Source: Limnohabitans sp. 63ED37-2 | GTDB taxonomy: Bacteria > Pseudomonadota > Gammaproteobacteria > Burkholderiales > Burkholderiaceae_C | NCBI RefSeq assembly: GCF_001412535.1 | Contig: NZ_CP011774.1 | Location: 2,847,501-2,911,500 of the forward strand | Direction: 5' to 3' | Length of the DNA: 64,000 bases | Part shown: positions 24,529-31,873 of the stretch, in pieces | Layout: each line of letters opens with the position of its first letter | How positions within the stretch are numbered: the stretch's first letter is position 1 | Notes under the pieces: generated by a model | Database searches by the model: none | Told to the model about the DNA's origin: nothing | What the model saw: only the letters and a program-made list of their open reading frames with translations | Position numbers and translations under genes: made by a program

Positions 24529-26643
24529 TCAGAATTTCGTGCTGATGCCCACCACCAGGCTGCGCGGCAAACCGGGTACGACTTGGCCACCACCAAAATA
24601 GGCCATGGGCGCGTAGTACTGCTTGTTGAGCAGGTTGCTGATGCTGGCGCTGTACTGGATGTCGCCGCGCTTGTAACTGGCCTGTGCATCCCACAAGGTG
24701 ACAGCGGGCATCAAGAAGGTGTTGTTGGTGTCGCCTGCCAGGTTGGAGCGATGCGACGCGCCCAAGCCCAGGCCCAAACCGCTCCACTCGCCTTGTCGCA
24801 CGTCGTAACGTGCTGCCACGCGCATTGTCTGTTCAGGCACGTTGAACAGGCGTTTACCCACCCAAGCGGCATTGGTGTCATGCGTGATTTCTGCGGTTTG
24901 GTGCGTATAGGCCGCAATCCAAGCCAGTGAAGGTGAGGCTTGCCAGCGCACGTCGACATCGAGGCCTTTGGCTTGCTGCACACCCGTTTGCACAGAAAAG
25001 CCTGGATTGGCCGGATCTGACACGGCGGCGTTCTTGCGTTGAATGTCAAACAAGGCGGCTGTGGCGCTCAAACCCTGCCAGCCCTTGATGCGCAGACCCA
25101 GTTCTTTTTGCTCGGCCTCTTCCATTTTGGGCGCCACGCTGAACAAGGAGCCGAAAGGCACACGGGACATCTGGCTGTAACCACCAAAGAACGACACAAC
25201 ATCACTGGCATCAAAGACAGCACCAAAACGTGGCGTGACCTTGTTGTTGGTGCTTTGGTTGTTGATACCCCAATCCGCATACAAATCTTTGGCCTCGGTG
25301 CGTGTATGGCGCAAGCTGCCATGCAGGTGCCAAGAACCCACTTGAATTTGGTCTTGCACATAAACCACGGTCGAAGTGCTGCGGTTTTGTTGCTGATTGG
25401 CCGCAGCAGGCACAGCAGGCTCACCCCAAGCGGGACGCACGTAGTTCAACAAATTAACTGGCGTAAACGACGGCGAGTTCGCAAAAGCCAAGAATCCATC
25501 GTCACGGGTTTTGTCTTGGTCCAGGCCAAAACTGATGCGGTGCAAAGCACCCCCTGATTTGATGGATGTGTTCAAGCTGACTTGGAGGGTATCCGAGGTC
25601 AGTTTCTCCCACAAACGCAATCCCGCCAAATTCACCGAGGATCCGAAGCCACTGCCAAAAAGACTTGTCCGACCATAGGGAAATGGAAAGACCCCCCGCT
25701 GATCCACTTCTGCCGTGTTGTGCGCTGCCAGCGCCTTCAAAGTCCAGTCATCGTTCAAGACTTGTGTCCACTGCACATTCAAGCCGCGTGCCTTTTGTGT
25801 GGTGTCGGGCAAGCCTGTGGCCGTGATGAATGTACTGCGTGCCACCCCAGCAGCAGGTTCATTGGCCGAGGCACTGGCGCGGGGCAAGCCCGAATAATCT
25901 ACTGTGGTGCTGTCCAGCATGCGGGCCTTGATGACCACTTTGGTTTTGGCATCGGGCGACCAGGACAGGCTCGGATTCAGCGCCGACTTGCGGAAGAACA
26001 CACCTTGGGTTTCGCTGTCAGAGCGGTCATGCTCGCCATTGACCCGAAACGCCCACGCCTCGTTGATCGGCTGGTTCAGGTCAAAGTGCGCATTGCGGCG
26101 ACCAAAGTTACCCAACTTGACACCCACTTCACGCGAGGCCGTGGCAACAGGGTCTTTGGTCGTCACAGCAATGGTGCCGCCCACCGTCGAATAATTGCCA
26201 ATCGCCTGGCCGCTGCCATACAGGCCACCCGCGGGGCCTTTGATCACATCCATTTGCTGAATGCCCACCAGGCTCTCCTGGTTTTGGAACCAACCGGGCA
26301 CCGAGACACCATCGACCACCATGGCCGCGTTGAAGCCCCGGATTTTGAAGCCCACGTTGTTGCTGTCGCGTGGATCGATTTCGTTCACATTGCTGACATT
26401 GCGTAAGGCGTCCGAAACCGTTTTGCTGCCCTGGTCCTCGATGACCGAACGTGGAATGCTCACGATGGACTGGGGCACTTGCTCAACAGGCACCGCAGAG
26501 CGGGTGGCAGCTTGCGTCAAGGCTGGCTGATATCGGTCTTTGTCAGCCGTGATTTCGATGGTTTGTGTTTGGGCTTGGGCCAAAGCGGCGCAGCAAGCCG
26601 ATGCGGCCATGGCCACGGTGGAGAAGTTCAGTTTTGTTTTCAT
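24529..26643 (-). CDS. TonB-dependent outer-membrane receptor 1 (siderophore-receptor type)
   Basis: A 704-residue beta-barrel receptor from ATG 26643, with a signal peptide ending AALAQAQ and a possible TonB box QTIEITA just after. The plug domain includes VPQSIVSIPRSVIEDQG, SDALRNVSNV, FKIRGFNAAMVVDGV and VDVIKGPA-like VIKGPAGGLYGSG. The barrel ends in a terminal Phe (STKF), as required for outer-membrane insertion. The plug wording resembles ferric-siderophore receptors. It follows the DUF2946-1 gene and precedes sulfur genes, so copper, iron-chelate or organosulfur uptake are all possible. Confidence 0.9.
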   Translation of the reverse strand: MKTKLNFSTVAMAASACCAALAQAQTQTIEITADKDRYQPALTQAATRSAVPVEQVPQSIVSIPRSVIEDQGSKTVSDALRNVSNVNEIDPRDSNNVGFKIRGFNAAMVVDGVSVPGWFQNQESLVGIQQMDVIKGPAGGLYGSGQAIGNYSTVGGTIAVTTKDPVATASREVGVKLGNFGRRNAHFDLNQPINEAWAFRVNGEHDRSDSETQGVFFRKSALNPSLSWSPDAKTKVVIKARMLDSTTVDYSGLPRASASANEPAAGVARSTFITATGLPDTTQKARGLNVQWTQVLNDDWTLKALAAHNTAEVDQRGVFPFPYGRTSLFGSGFGSSVNLAGLRLWEKLTSDTLQVSLNTSIKSGGALHRISFGLDQDKTRDDGFLAFANSPSFTPVNLLNYVRPAWGEPAVPAAANQQQNRSTSTVVYVQDQIQVGSWHLHGSLRHTRTEAKDLYADWGINNQSTNNKVTPRFGAVFDASDVVSFFGGYSQMSRVPFGSLFSVAPKMEEAEQKELGLRIKGWQGLSATAALFDIQRKNAAVSDPANPGFSVQTGVQQAKGLDVDVRWQASPSLAWIAAYTHQTAEITHDTNAAWVGKRLFNVPEQTMRVAARYDVRQGEWSGLGLGLGASHRSNLAGDTNNTFLMPAVTLWDAQASYKRGDIQYSASISNLLNKQYYAPMAYFGGGQVVPGLPRSLVVGISTKF

Positions 26644-26683
26644 GTTCTGACGAGATCTGGATGTGCAAGAAAAAACTGCACGC

Positions 26684-26712
26684 AAAAAGACATCACCCAA
26701 TCAATTCGGGTG
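26684..26712 (-). terminator. Terminator-like hairpin in the leader of TonB receptor 1
   Basis: On the minus strand CACCC (26712-26708) pairs with GGGTG (26698-26694) and is followed five bases later by a T5 run. It sits between the DUF2946-1 stop and the receptor start, where it could act as an attenuator. Confidence 0.4.
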
Positions 26713-26734
26713 GAGACAAATCGCCTTGCGGCGT

Positions 26735-27103
26735 TCAGATCTGGTCAGGTGGCCCGCGAGAAGGCAGTGGCGGCGCGGTGCGGACCAGCAGCAGCGCCTC
26801 GGGCAAGGCTTGCACGATGTGGGCGCGTGCATCGTTCACATGCGCCAAAGCGGCCACCGTGGGCGGCGGCAATGCAGGTGTGGCGTGGGCGCACAGCGGG
26901 CAGTCCATGTTGCTGGTCAGCGGTGGGGCTTCACCCTCGCCTTGCACCACCACCTTCATGATGCCCATGCTTGAACACACCACGTCCATGGTCTTGGGCT
27001 GCAACGTGGCGGCCAACACCGAAACACCCACAAACAGCACGTACCAAATCAGCACGAGGCGACTCAGCGAGTGAAAGAAGCGGTGTGAACGGTGCATGTC
27101 CAT
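26735..27103 (-). CDS. DUF2946 protein 1 with C-terminal RGPP motif
   Basis: A 122-residue small exported protein. A hydrophobic N-terminal segment (RLVLIWYVLFVGVSVLAATLQ) is followed by three cysteines as C43-x24-C68-P-L-C71, the DUF2946 CxxC pattern. It ends SRGPPDQI, with PP three residues before the stop, like its two paralogues in this window. It starts three bases after the mbnH stop, so it is the tail of the Crp-PCuAC-MbnP-MbnH operon and lies directly upstream of TonB receptor 1. Biochemical function is unknown; metal binding by the cysteines and regulation by translational arrest are inferences. A second in-frame Met is at 27097. Confidence 0.8.
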   Translation of the reverse strand: MDMHRSHRFFHSLSRLVLIWYVLFVGVSVLAATLQPKTMDVVCSSMGIMKVVVQGEGEAPPLTSNMDCPLCAHATPALPPPTVAALAHVNDARAHIVQALPEALLLVRTAPPLPSRGPPDQI

Positions 27104-27106
27104 GCC

Positions 27107-28255
27107 TCAACGACTGGCAGCCCACGGATTCGCGTGGCGAGGGTTGTGAACAAAGGTGTGGTCGGTCAAGGTGTTCAAGAAAGCGACCAGGTCGCTGACT
27201 TCTTGCTCGCTGACCTCGAAGCCCCCGATCAATGAACTGCGCAAGGGGCTGGGCCCGTTGGTCGTGCCGCCTGCACGGCCAGCCTGCGCATAGTGGGCGC
27301 GGATGACTTGGTCGAGCGTGGCGATCGAACCGTCGTGCATGTAGGGCGCAGTCAGCGCAATGTTGCGCAGGCTGGGCGTGCGGAACTTGCCCATGTCATC
27401 GGCGTCGCCCGTGAACTCGCTGATGCCCGGGTTGTCTGCGGGGTAAGCACCCCGGCCATCCATGTTGTGCAGGCCCGTGTTGTGAAAGCCGCGCTCGGCC
27501 AATGGCAGCTTGCTGTGGCGGATGTTGTCGGTGAAGGTGAAGCTGCCGTGGCAGTGGTAGCACTCCATCTTTTCGCCAAAGAACAGGCTTTCTCCTCGCT
27601 TGGCTGCTGGGGATATGGCCGTGGGCTGGCCGCCGTATTTGTAGCGGTCATACGGGCTGTCAAACGAGAGCAGGCTGCGCTGAAAACTGGCCAAGGCTTT
27701 GGTCAGTGTGCCCAGCGAATACAAAGCTTCGCTGCCTTTTGCGGCTTCGTCCGGAAAGGCTTTGACAAACAAGTCGCGGTAACGCGCATCGGCTTGCAGG
27801 CGTTCAAACAGATCTTTCTCTCGCCCTGCCATGCCCATCTCGACCGGGTGCTCGCCAAACAGCGGAATGAGCGCTTGCACCTCCAAAGCCGTGAGGTTGG
27901 GGTTGGCCCAAGTCAGCACCGGCAGATAGGCCACATTGGCCAGCGCCATGGCACTGCGCTGACCCGCTTGCCCGGTCACGCCTTTGGCCACGGCCAGACC
28001 ATCGGTGAAGGCTTTGTCCTGGTGGTGGCAGGTGGCGCACGACATGCTGCTGTCAGCCGACAGGCGTTGGTCGTAAAACAGGTGCCGCCCCAGCTCAACC
28101 TTGGCCGCACTCATCGGGTTGTCTGCGGGCACCACAGGGCGTGGCACCCAGGCAGGCAAGTCCCAATGAAAAACGTCTGTAGAACTGCCCGTGAGCAAAG
28201 CCCAACCAGCCAAGGCCAGCAGGCAGGTGCTCAGGATTTTGCGCAAAGGGTTCAT
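27107..28255 (-). CDS. mbnH: MbnH-like di-haem cytochrome c peroxidase (MauG family)
   Basis: A 382-residue exported di-haem enzyme with haem-binding motifs CATCH (73-77) and CYHCH (232-236). The MauG/CcpA signature FRTPSLRNIALTAPYMHDGSIATLDQVI is in the C-terminal domain. W116 (LTWANP) lies between the haem domains, where MauG-type enzymes keep an electron-relay Trp. Its gene directly follows an MbnP-type four-Cys protein. In the characterised MbnP/MbnH pair, MbnH oxidises a Trp of MbnP to kynurenine, creating a copper site. I call it MbnH rather than an ordinary peroxidase because of this pairing. Confidence 0.85.
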   Translation of the reverse strand: MNPLRKILSTCLLALAGWALLTGSSTDVFHWDLPAWVPRPVVPADNPMSAAKVELGRHLFYDQRLSADSSMSCATCHHQDKAFTDGLAVAKGVTGQAGQRSAMALANVAYLPVLTWANPNLTALEVQALIPLFGEHPVEMGMAGREKDLFERLQADARYRDLFVKAFPDEAAKGSEALYSLGTLTKALASFQRSLLSFDSPYDRYKYGGQPTAISPAAKRGESLFFGEKMECYHCHGSFTFTDNIRHSKLPLAERGFHNTGLHNMDGRGAYPADNPGISEFTGDADDMGKFRTPSLRNIALTAPYMHDGSIATLDQVIRAHYAQAGRAGGTTNGPSPLRSSLIGGFEVSEQEVSDLVAFLNTLTDHTFVHNPRHANPWAASR

Positions 28256-28276
28256 GGCCGAGCTCTGGGGTGCAGA

Positions 28277-29161
28277 TCAGCGCTTGGACAAAAGGCGTTG
28301 AGGGCCTGCAGCGGCCACGCCGTCGTAGGCCAGGCCCAGCGCCTGCATCACAGGTGGGCAGTCGCCGTCTTTGGGGAAGCTCATGCAGCCGGGCGATGTG
28401 CCTTTGGCGTTGACGTCCACATTGGCCTGTGCCAGCACCGCGCCCATGTCGGCCACCACGGTGTTTTTGCGCAGGTCAAAGCCATCGAGGCGTACCGTCA
28501 TGCGGTTGGGGTTTTGGCAAGCGCTGGGGGCTTGGGTTTTGCTCTCGCCCGCGCATGCCGTGCTGCCCAGGTGCACCGAGTAACGGGTGACTGGGCCCAT
28601 GGCGTTGGCTGCTGCGGGTTGGTCTGTGCTGATGCCACTGCTGGCGGTGTCGAACTTGATGAACTTGTAGCCGCCTTGCCAGTTCCAGAACATGGCTGTG
28701 GAGTTGAGCGGCGCGGGGGCGACCGTGGGGTCTTGGTGATTTTGTGCAAAGGGCACGCCCACGGTGAGTTCCACCCCGGTGTACTCGCCCGCAGGCGCTT
28801 GGCCGCGCACGCTGGTGTTGGTGGCTTCTGTGCCATTGCGGCAAGGGCCTGCGCCGTTTTCAAAGTCCAGCAGCGCCACCGATTGCTGTTGCCACACGCC
28901 GTCTTGCGCGAGTTGCACGGGCACGGTGCTGCCGTCTTGGCGCACCAGCTTGACCTCACTCACGTACATGCGAAAGTCGCTGGGCGTGATGGTCGAGCGC
29001 GTGGTGCCAACGCCTTCGTAACGCTGGCCGCAGGCAAAGGGCTGGCCGTTGATTTGGGCAGCAAACTTCAGCTCAACAGCTTGGGAAGTGGGTGGGCTGG
29101 GCAGGGTGTTGCAGGCGCTCACGGCCAAGACCACTGCCGTCAGGGTGAAGAGATTTTTCAT
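28277..29161 (-). CDS. mbnP: MbnP-like copper-binding lipoprotein (metallo-mystery pair four-Cys protein)
   Basis: A 294-residue protein with a lipobox ending VSAC17, so probably a periplasm-facing lipoprotein. It shows the MbnP family layout: VELKFAAQINGQPFACGQRY, DFRMYVSEVKLV, LLDFENG, GVPFAQNHQDP, MFWNWQGGYKFIKFD and YSVHLGSTAC. Cysteines after the lipobox are at 44, 107, 203, 215, 259 and 268; Trps W90, W159 and W161 are candidates for the MbnH-dependent kynurenine modification. It starts 20 bases after PCuAC-1 and is followed by mbnH. Confidence 0.88.
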   Translation of the reverse strand: MKNLFTLTAVVLAVSACNTLPSPPTSQAVELKFAAQINGQPFACGQRYEGVGTTRSTITPSDFRMYVSEVKLVRQDGSTVPVQLAQDGVWQQQSVALLDFENGAGPCRNGTEATNTSVRGQAPAGEYTGVELTVGVPFAQNHQDPTVAPAPLNSTAMFWNWQGGYKFIKFDTASSGISTDQPAAANAMGPVTRYSVHLGSTACAGESKTQAPSACQNPNRMTVRLDGFDLRKNTVVADMGAVLAQANVDVNAKGTSPGCMSFPKDGDCPPVMQALGLAYDGVAAAGPQRLLSKR

Positions 29162-29181
29162 CGTGTTCTCCAGTTCAAAAA

Positions 29182-29727
29182 TCAATGCTTGTGCGCAGGC
29201 GCACCTGCACGCGGTGTTTGCACCCAGACGTTCACACGCCGGGTACCTGCTTTTTCAAAGACCAGCTCCAGATCGAAGCGGTCACCGTCTTTGAGGGATT
29301 GGGCCATGTCCAGCAGCATCAAGTGGTGCGTGCCTGCGCCGCCGTGGCGCAAAGACACTTCAGTTTGCGCGGGCAACTCCAAGGTAGGCACTTGGCGCAT
29401 GCGCATGACATTGCCGTCCATGTGCATCTGGTGGATTTCGACCCGCGCAGCCACAGCGGTGCGGGCCGACAGCAGGCGGTCAGGCGTTTTGCCTTTGTTG
29501 CGGATGGACTTGAAATACACCGCGCCTGTGGTCGTGCCTGCCAGGCTGGGCATGGCGTAGGGGTGGTCCATGACCACATCGCCTTGGCGAAAGTCGTGCG
29601 CTTGGGCAGAGCCCATGCCCAACAGCGCCAGGGCCACCAGCCCCATGAACAAGCCACCCGTCACAAAGCCCAGGCCAAAGCCGGTTTTTGGGGCGCTCTG
29701 CCAGAACCTGAAAATCACTTGTTGCAT
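29182..29727 (-). CDS. Periplasmic copper chaperone PCu(A)C, copy 1
   Basis: A 181-residue PCu(A)C (DUF461) protein from ATG 29727. It has a membrane/signal segment (about residues 18-43) and a cupredoxin-like domain. Copper ligands fit the family pattern: H99-x10-M110, then H135-x-M137 after 24 residues (canonical spacing is 21). The C-terminus ends HKH. Family members deliver Cu(I) to cytochrome oxidase CuA or other periplasmic clients. It starts ten bases after the Crp/Fnr gene and precedes mbnP. Confidence 0.9.
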   Translation of the reverse strand: MQQVIFRFWQSAPKTGFGLGFVTGGLFMGLVALALLGMGSAQAHDFRQGDVVMDHPYAMPSLAGTTTGAVYFKSIRNKGKTPDRLLSARTAVAARVEIHQMHMDGNVMRMRQVPTLELPAQTEVSLRHGGAGTHHLMLLDMAQSLKDGDRFDLELVFEKAGTRRVNVWVQTPRAGAPAHKH

Positions 29728-29737
29728 ACCAGACCTT

Positions 29738-30325
29738 TCAGGCCGCCATGGCAAAGGGCTGGCCCACCGCCCACACGCTGGGCACACGCAGGCGAGGCTG
29801 CTTGCGTTCGGGCAGCAAGGTGTTGAGTTCACGGCACACCGTCTCAAAAGTGGAGTCGACCACGCGGGCCATTTCCTTGAGTGTGGGCAGTTCTTTGCGC
29901 TGCACGGGCAGCACGCGGCCATCGGCCTGTTTGCCCAACACGGTCAACAAATAGGCCAGGCGCTGAACGATGGTGCCCGTGCGCAAACGGTGCATGTCGC
30001 AGGTTTGGCGTTGCTGCTGCATGAAGCCCTGCGTCATGGTGGTGTAGCGGTCCAAGTCTTGGCTCGCCGCAAGCGGCAGCGCTTGCGCAGCCACCAAGGC
30101 CACGGCCGTGAAGGCATAGGGCTCGGCACACAGGGACTCCACGCCGATCAGGTCACCGGCTTGGGCCAGTTGCACCAGTATTGGGCCGTCTTGGCCCTGG
30201 CGCTCCAGCTTGAAAACACCTTGGGTCACGCGCCACACGGGGCCTACACCGCCTGCGACCAACAAGCTTTGGCCTCGACTCACGCTGATGGGTTCACCCA
30301 CCGGAATTTGGTTTAAAAATTGCAC
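29738..30325 (-). CDS. Crp/Fnr-family transcriptional regulator
   Basis: I place the start at GTG 30325 because AGGAG lies seven bases upstream; this gives 195 residues and avoids overlap with the DUF2946-2 gene. No in-frame ATG is available before residue 100 or so. The N-terminal cyclic-nucleotide-binding-like fold (GEPISVSRGQSLLVAGG to TAVALVAAQALPL) is followed by a helix-turn-helix (PTLKEMARVVDSTFETVCRELNTL). There is no N-terminal Cys cluster of FNR type. It heads the PCuAC-1-mbnP-mbnH-DUF2946-1 operon, which it may control. The effector is unknown. Confidence 0.8.
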   Translation of the reverse strand: MQFLNQIPVGEPISVSRGQSLLVAGGVGPVWRVTQGVFKLERQGQDGPILVQLAQAGDLIGVESLCAEPYAFTAVALVAAQALPLAASQDLDRYTTMTQGFMQQQRQTCDMHRLRTGTIVQRLAYLLTVLGKQADGRVLPVQRKELPTLKEMARVVDSTFETVCRELNTLLPERKQPRLRVPSVWAVGQPFAMAA

Positions 30326-30384
30326 ACTCTGCTCCTGACTGAATCGGCCAGTGCACCCGCTGAAAAGCGGGCACCCGGCAAACA

Positions 30385-30409
30385 GCAGGCGGGCATGGGC
30401 CCGGCCTGC
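30385..30409. other. Strong stem-loop downstream of the DUF2946-2 stop codon
   Basis: GCAGGCGGGC (30385-30394) pairs with GCCCG-G-CCTGC (30399-30409) around an ATGG loop, with one bulged base. It begins 12 bases after the DUF2946-2 stop and lies in the leader of the Crp/Fnr gene. A second small hairpin (CCCGC/GCGGG arms) follows. No T-tract, so a translation- or stability-control role is more likely than termination. Confidence 0.5.
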
Positions 30410-30420
30410 CACGGCTGACT

Positions 30421-30819
30421 TCAGGCGTGGGCAGGCGGGGCACGGGAGTGGACCGTCCAGCGGGGGACGGCTTGAGAAATGTGTGGATCCAACTGCGCCA
30501 GCAGGGGCGGCGCTTGTGGCAAAGCCTGCCACGACAAGAGGGTGGGCGGGGGCGCCATGCGGTCGCTGGCCAACACGCACAAAGCGCAATGGTCGAGCAT
30601 GGCTACGCCTGGCACAGAACCTTCGTCGCTCTGTGTATTGCCCTGCTGGTTGAGTACCGTCTGTAGTCTGCCGTCACTGGTGCACACCACCATCCAAGGC
30701 ACGGCGCTGCCCTGGCTCCAGGCCCGCGCACGCGAAGCCGTGGGGGCCAAAGCCGCCAACAGCATCGCGCAAATCAACCACAGGCTGAGCCTGCGCAGTT
30801 GGGCAGAAGTCCAGGTCAT
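30421..30819 (-). CDS. DUF2946 protein 2 with C-terminal RAPP motif
   Basis: A 132-residue exported small protein. A hydrophobic segment (LSLWLICAMLLAALAPTASRARA) looks like a signal peptide. Cysteines follow the pattern C46-x31-C78-A-L-C81 (DHCALC), the DUF2946 hallmark. The C-terminus is SRAPPAHA; RAPP is encoded at 30433-30444, three codons before the stop. It is 31 bases after PCuAC-2 and directly upstream of the Crp/Fnr operon, separated by a strong stem-loop. RAPP is a known ribosome-arrest core; arrest here is an inference. Confidence 0.8.
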   Translation of the reverse strand: MTWTSAQLRRLSLWLICAMLLAALAPTASRARAWSQGSAVPWMVVCTSDGRLQTVLNQQGNTQSDEGSVPGVAMLDHCALCVLASDRMAPPPTLLSWQALPQAPPLLAQLDPHISQAVPRWTVHSRAPPAHA

Positions 30820-30850
30820 GGCGAGTTCAGGCGAAGGTCAATCCGTCAGC

Positions 30851-31318
30851 TCAATGTTTGTGCTTGTGGCCATCACCATGCTTCATGGCGGGTGCGGCAG
30901 CCATGCGGGCAGAGGCCTTGATCTCGATGTTTTGACGCTTGCCATCCTTGCCTTCAACCACCAAGGTCACGGGGACGGTGTCACCGTCTTTGACCTGGCC
31001 CTTCAGGTCCATCAGCATGACGTGGTAACCGCCGGGCTTGAGGTCCACCGCTTTGCCTGCAGGCAAGGCCAAACTGGGCACCGCACGCATTTTCATGACG
31101 CCGCCGTCCATGGCCATTTCGTGCACCTCAACCACACCCGCCACTGGCGACTGGGCCGAAATCAGTTTGGCGTCTTGCGCCGACTGCAGCTGCATGAAAG
31201 CCCCCGTGGCCTTTTGCTGCGCCACGGTGGCACGCACCCAGGCGTCTTTCACAGTGACTTGGGCTTGGGCGGCAAAGGCCGACAACAGGACGGCAAAAGA
31301 GACAGCAACGCGTTTCAT
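30851..31318 (-). CDS. Periplasmic copper chaperone PCu(A)C, copy 2
   Basis: A 155-residue PCu(A)C protein from ATG 31318, with a GGAG ribosome-binding site and a signal peptide ending AFAAQA. The copper site matches the canonical H-x10-M-x21-H-x-M exactly: H66, M77, H99, M101. A His-rich tail (KHGDGHKHKH) adds likely metal ligands. It lies downstream of DUF2946-3 and upstream of DUF2946-2. It is closer to the family consensus than PCuAC-1, so the two may serve different clients. Confidence 0.93.
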   Translation of the reverse strand: MKRVAVSFAVLLSAFAAQAQVTVKDAWVRATVAQQKATGAFMQLQSAQDAKLISAQSPVAGVVEVHEMAMDGGVMKMRAVPSLALPAGKAVDLKPGGYHVMLMDLKGQVKDGDTVPVTLVVEGKDGKRQNIEIKASARMAAAPAMKHGDGHKHKH

Positions 31319-31449
31319 GGCGAACTCCAGTAAAAAAGGACACGAGGGGAAAAGATGTGGCGCCGCCTGATAGCAAGCACGCCGAATCGCAGGCAAATGA
31401 TGCGGCTCATGCGGACACGCCGCACTGGGCCCTCAAACAGCTGCCGTGA

Positions 31450-31815
31450 TCAAGACAAAGAAGGGGGAGCGCGGGCCTGCCAAGGCAAGCCGATGAGCGA
31501 GGCCAGCCGGGCCTGCTCTAGAGGGCGCAGCGCATGAGACAGCCCGACATGGACTGGCGCTGAAACAGAGGCCACCGGGGGTGCGGCCGCTGGCAAACAC
31601 AAGGGGCAATGCAAGCCGTGGTGGCTGCTTTGCGCTTCCTCGCCATCGGCATCGAGCTGGATCAGCTTGACGCTGCCCGCAGTGGTGCACACCAGTTGCA
31701 CGCCCTCGGGGTTGACCAGCGGCGAAGCCACAGCCACACCCACAAACAACGCAAACCACACCAGCACGAGGCGGGTGAGGCGGTGGGCGTTGCGCAGGGA
31801 CTGCAAGAAAAACAT
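31450..31815 (-). CDS. DUF2946 protein 3 with C-terminal RAPP motif
   Basis: A 121-residue exported small protein, closely resembling DUF2946-1 in its signal region (RLVLVWFALFVGVAVASPLVNP). Cysteines are C43-x26-C70-P-L-C73, with HH and H just before CPLC as further possible metal ligands. The C-terminus is ARAPPSLS; RAPP is encoded at 31462-31473, three codons before the stop. It precedes PCuAC-2 by 131 bases and follows the BLUF gene. Role inferred as for the other copies. Confidence 0.8.
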   Translation of the reverse strand: MFFLQSLRNAHRLTRLVLVWFALFVGVAVASPLVNPEGVQLVCTTAGSVKLIQLDADGEEAQSSHHGLHCPLCLPAAAPPVASVSAPVHVGLSHALRPLEQARLASLIGLPWQARAPPSLS

Positions 31816-31873
31816 GAATGAGATTATGACATTGGGCCATTAAAGCCCTGTGCCATGGGGTTTGAACTTGGCG

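Noticed and set aside
30326..30589. N-terminal extension of the Crp/Fnr regulator.
   Set aside because: The upstream in-frame stretch overlaps the DUF2946-2 gene, has no regulator similarity, and the GTG at 30325 has a good ribosome-binding site.
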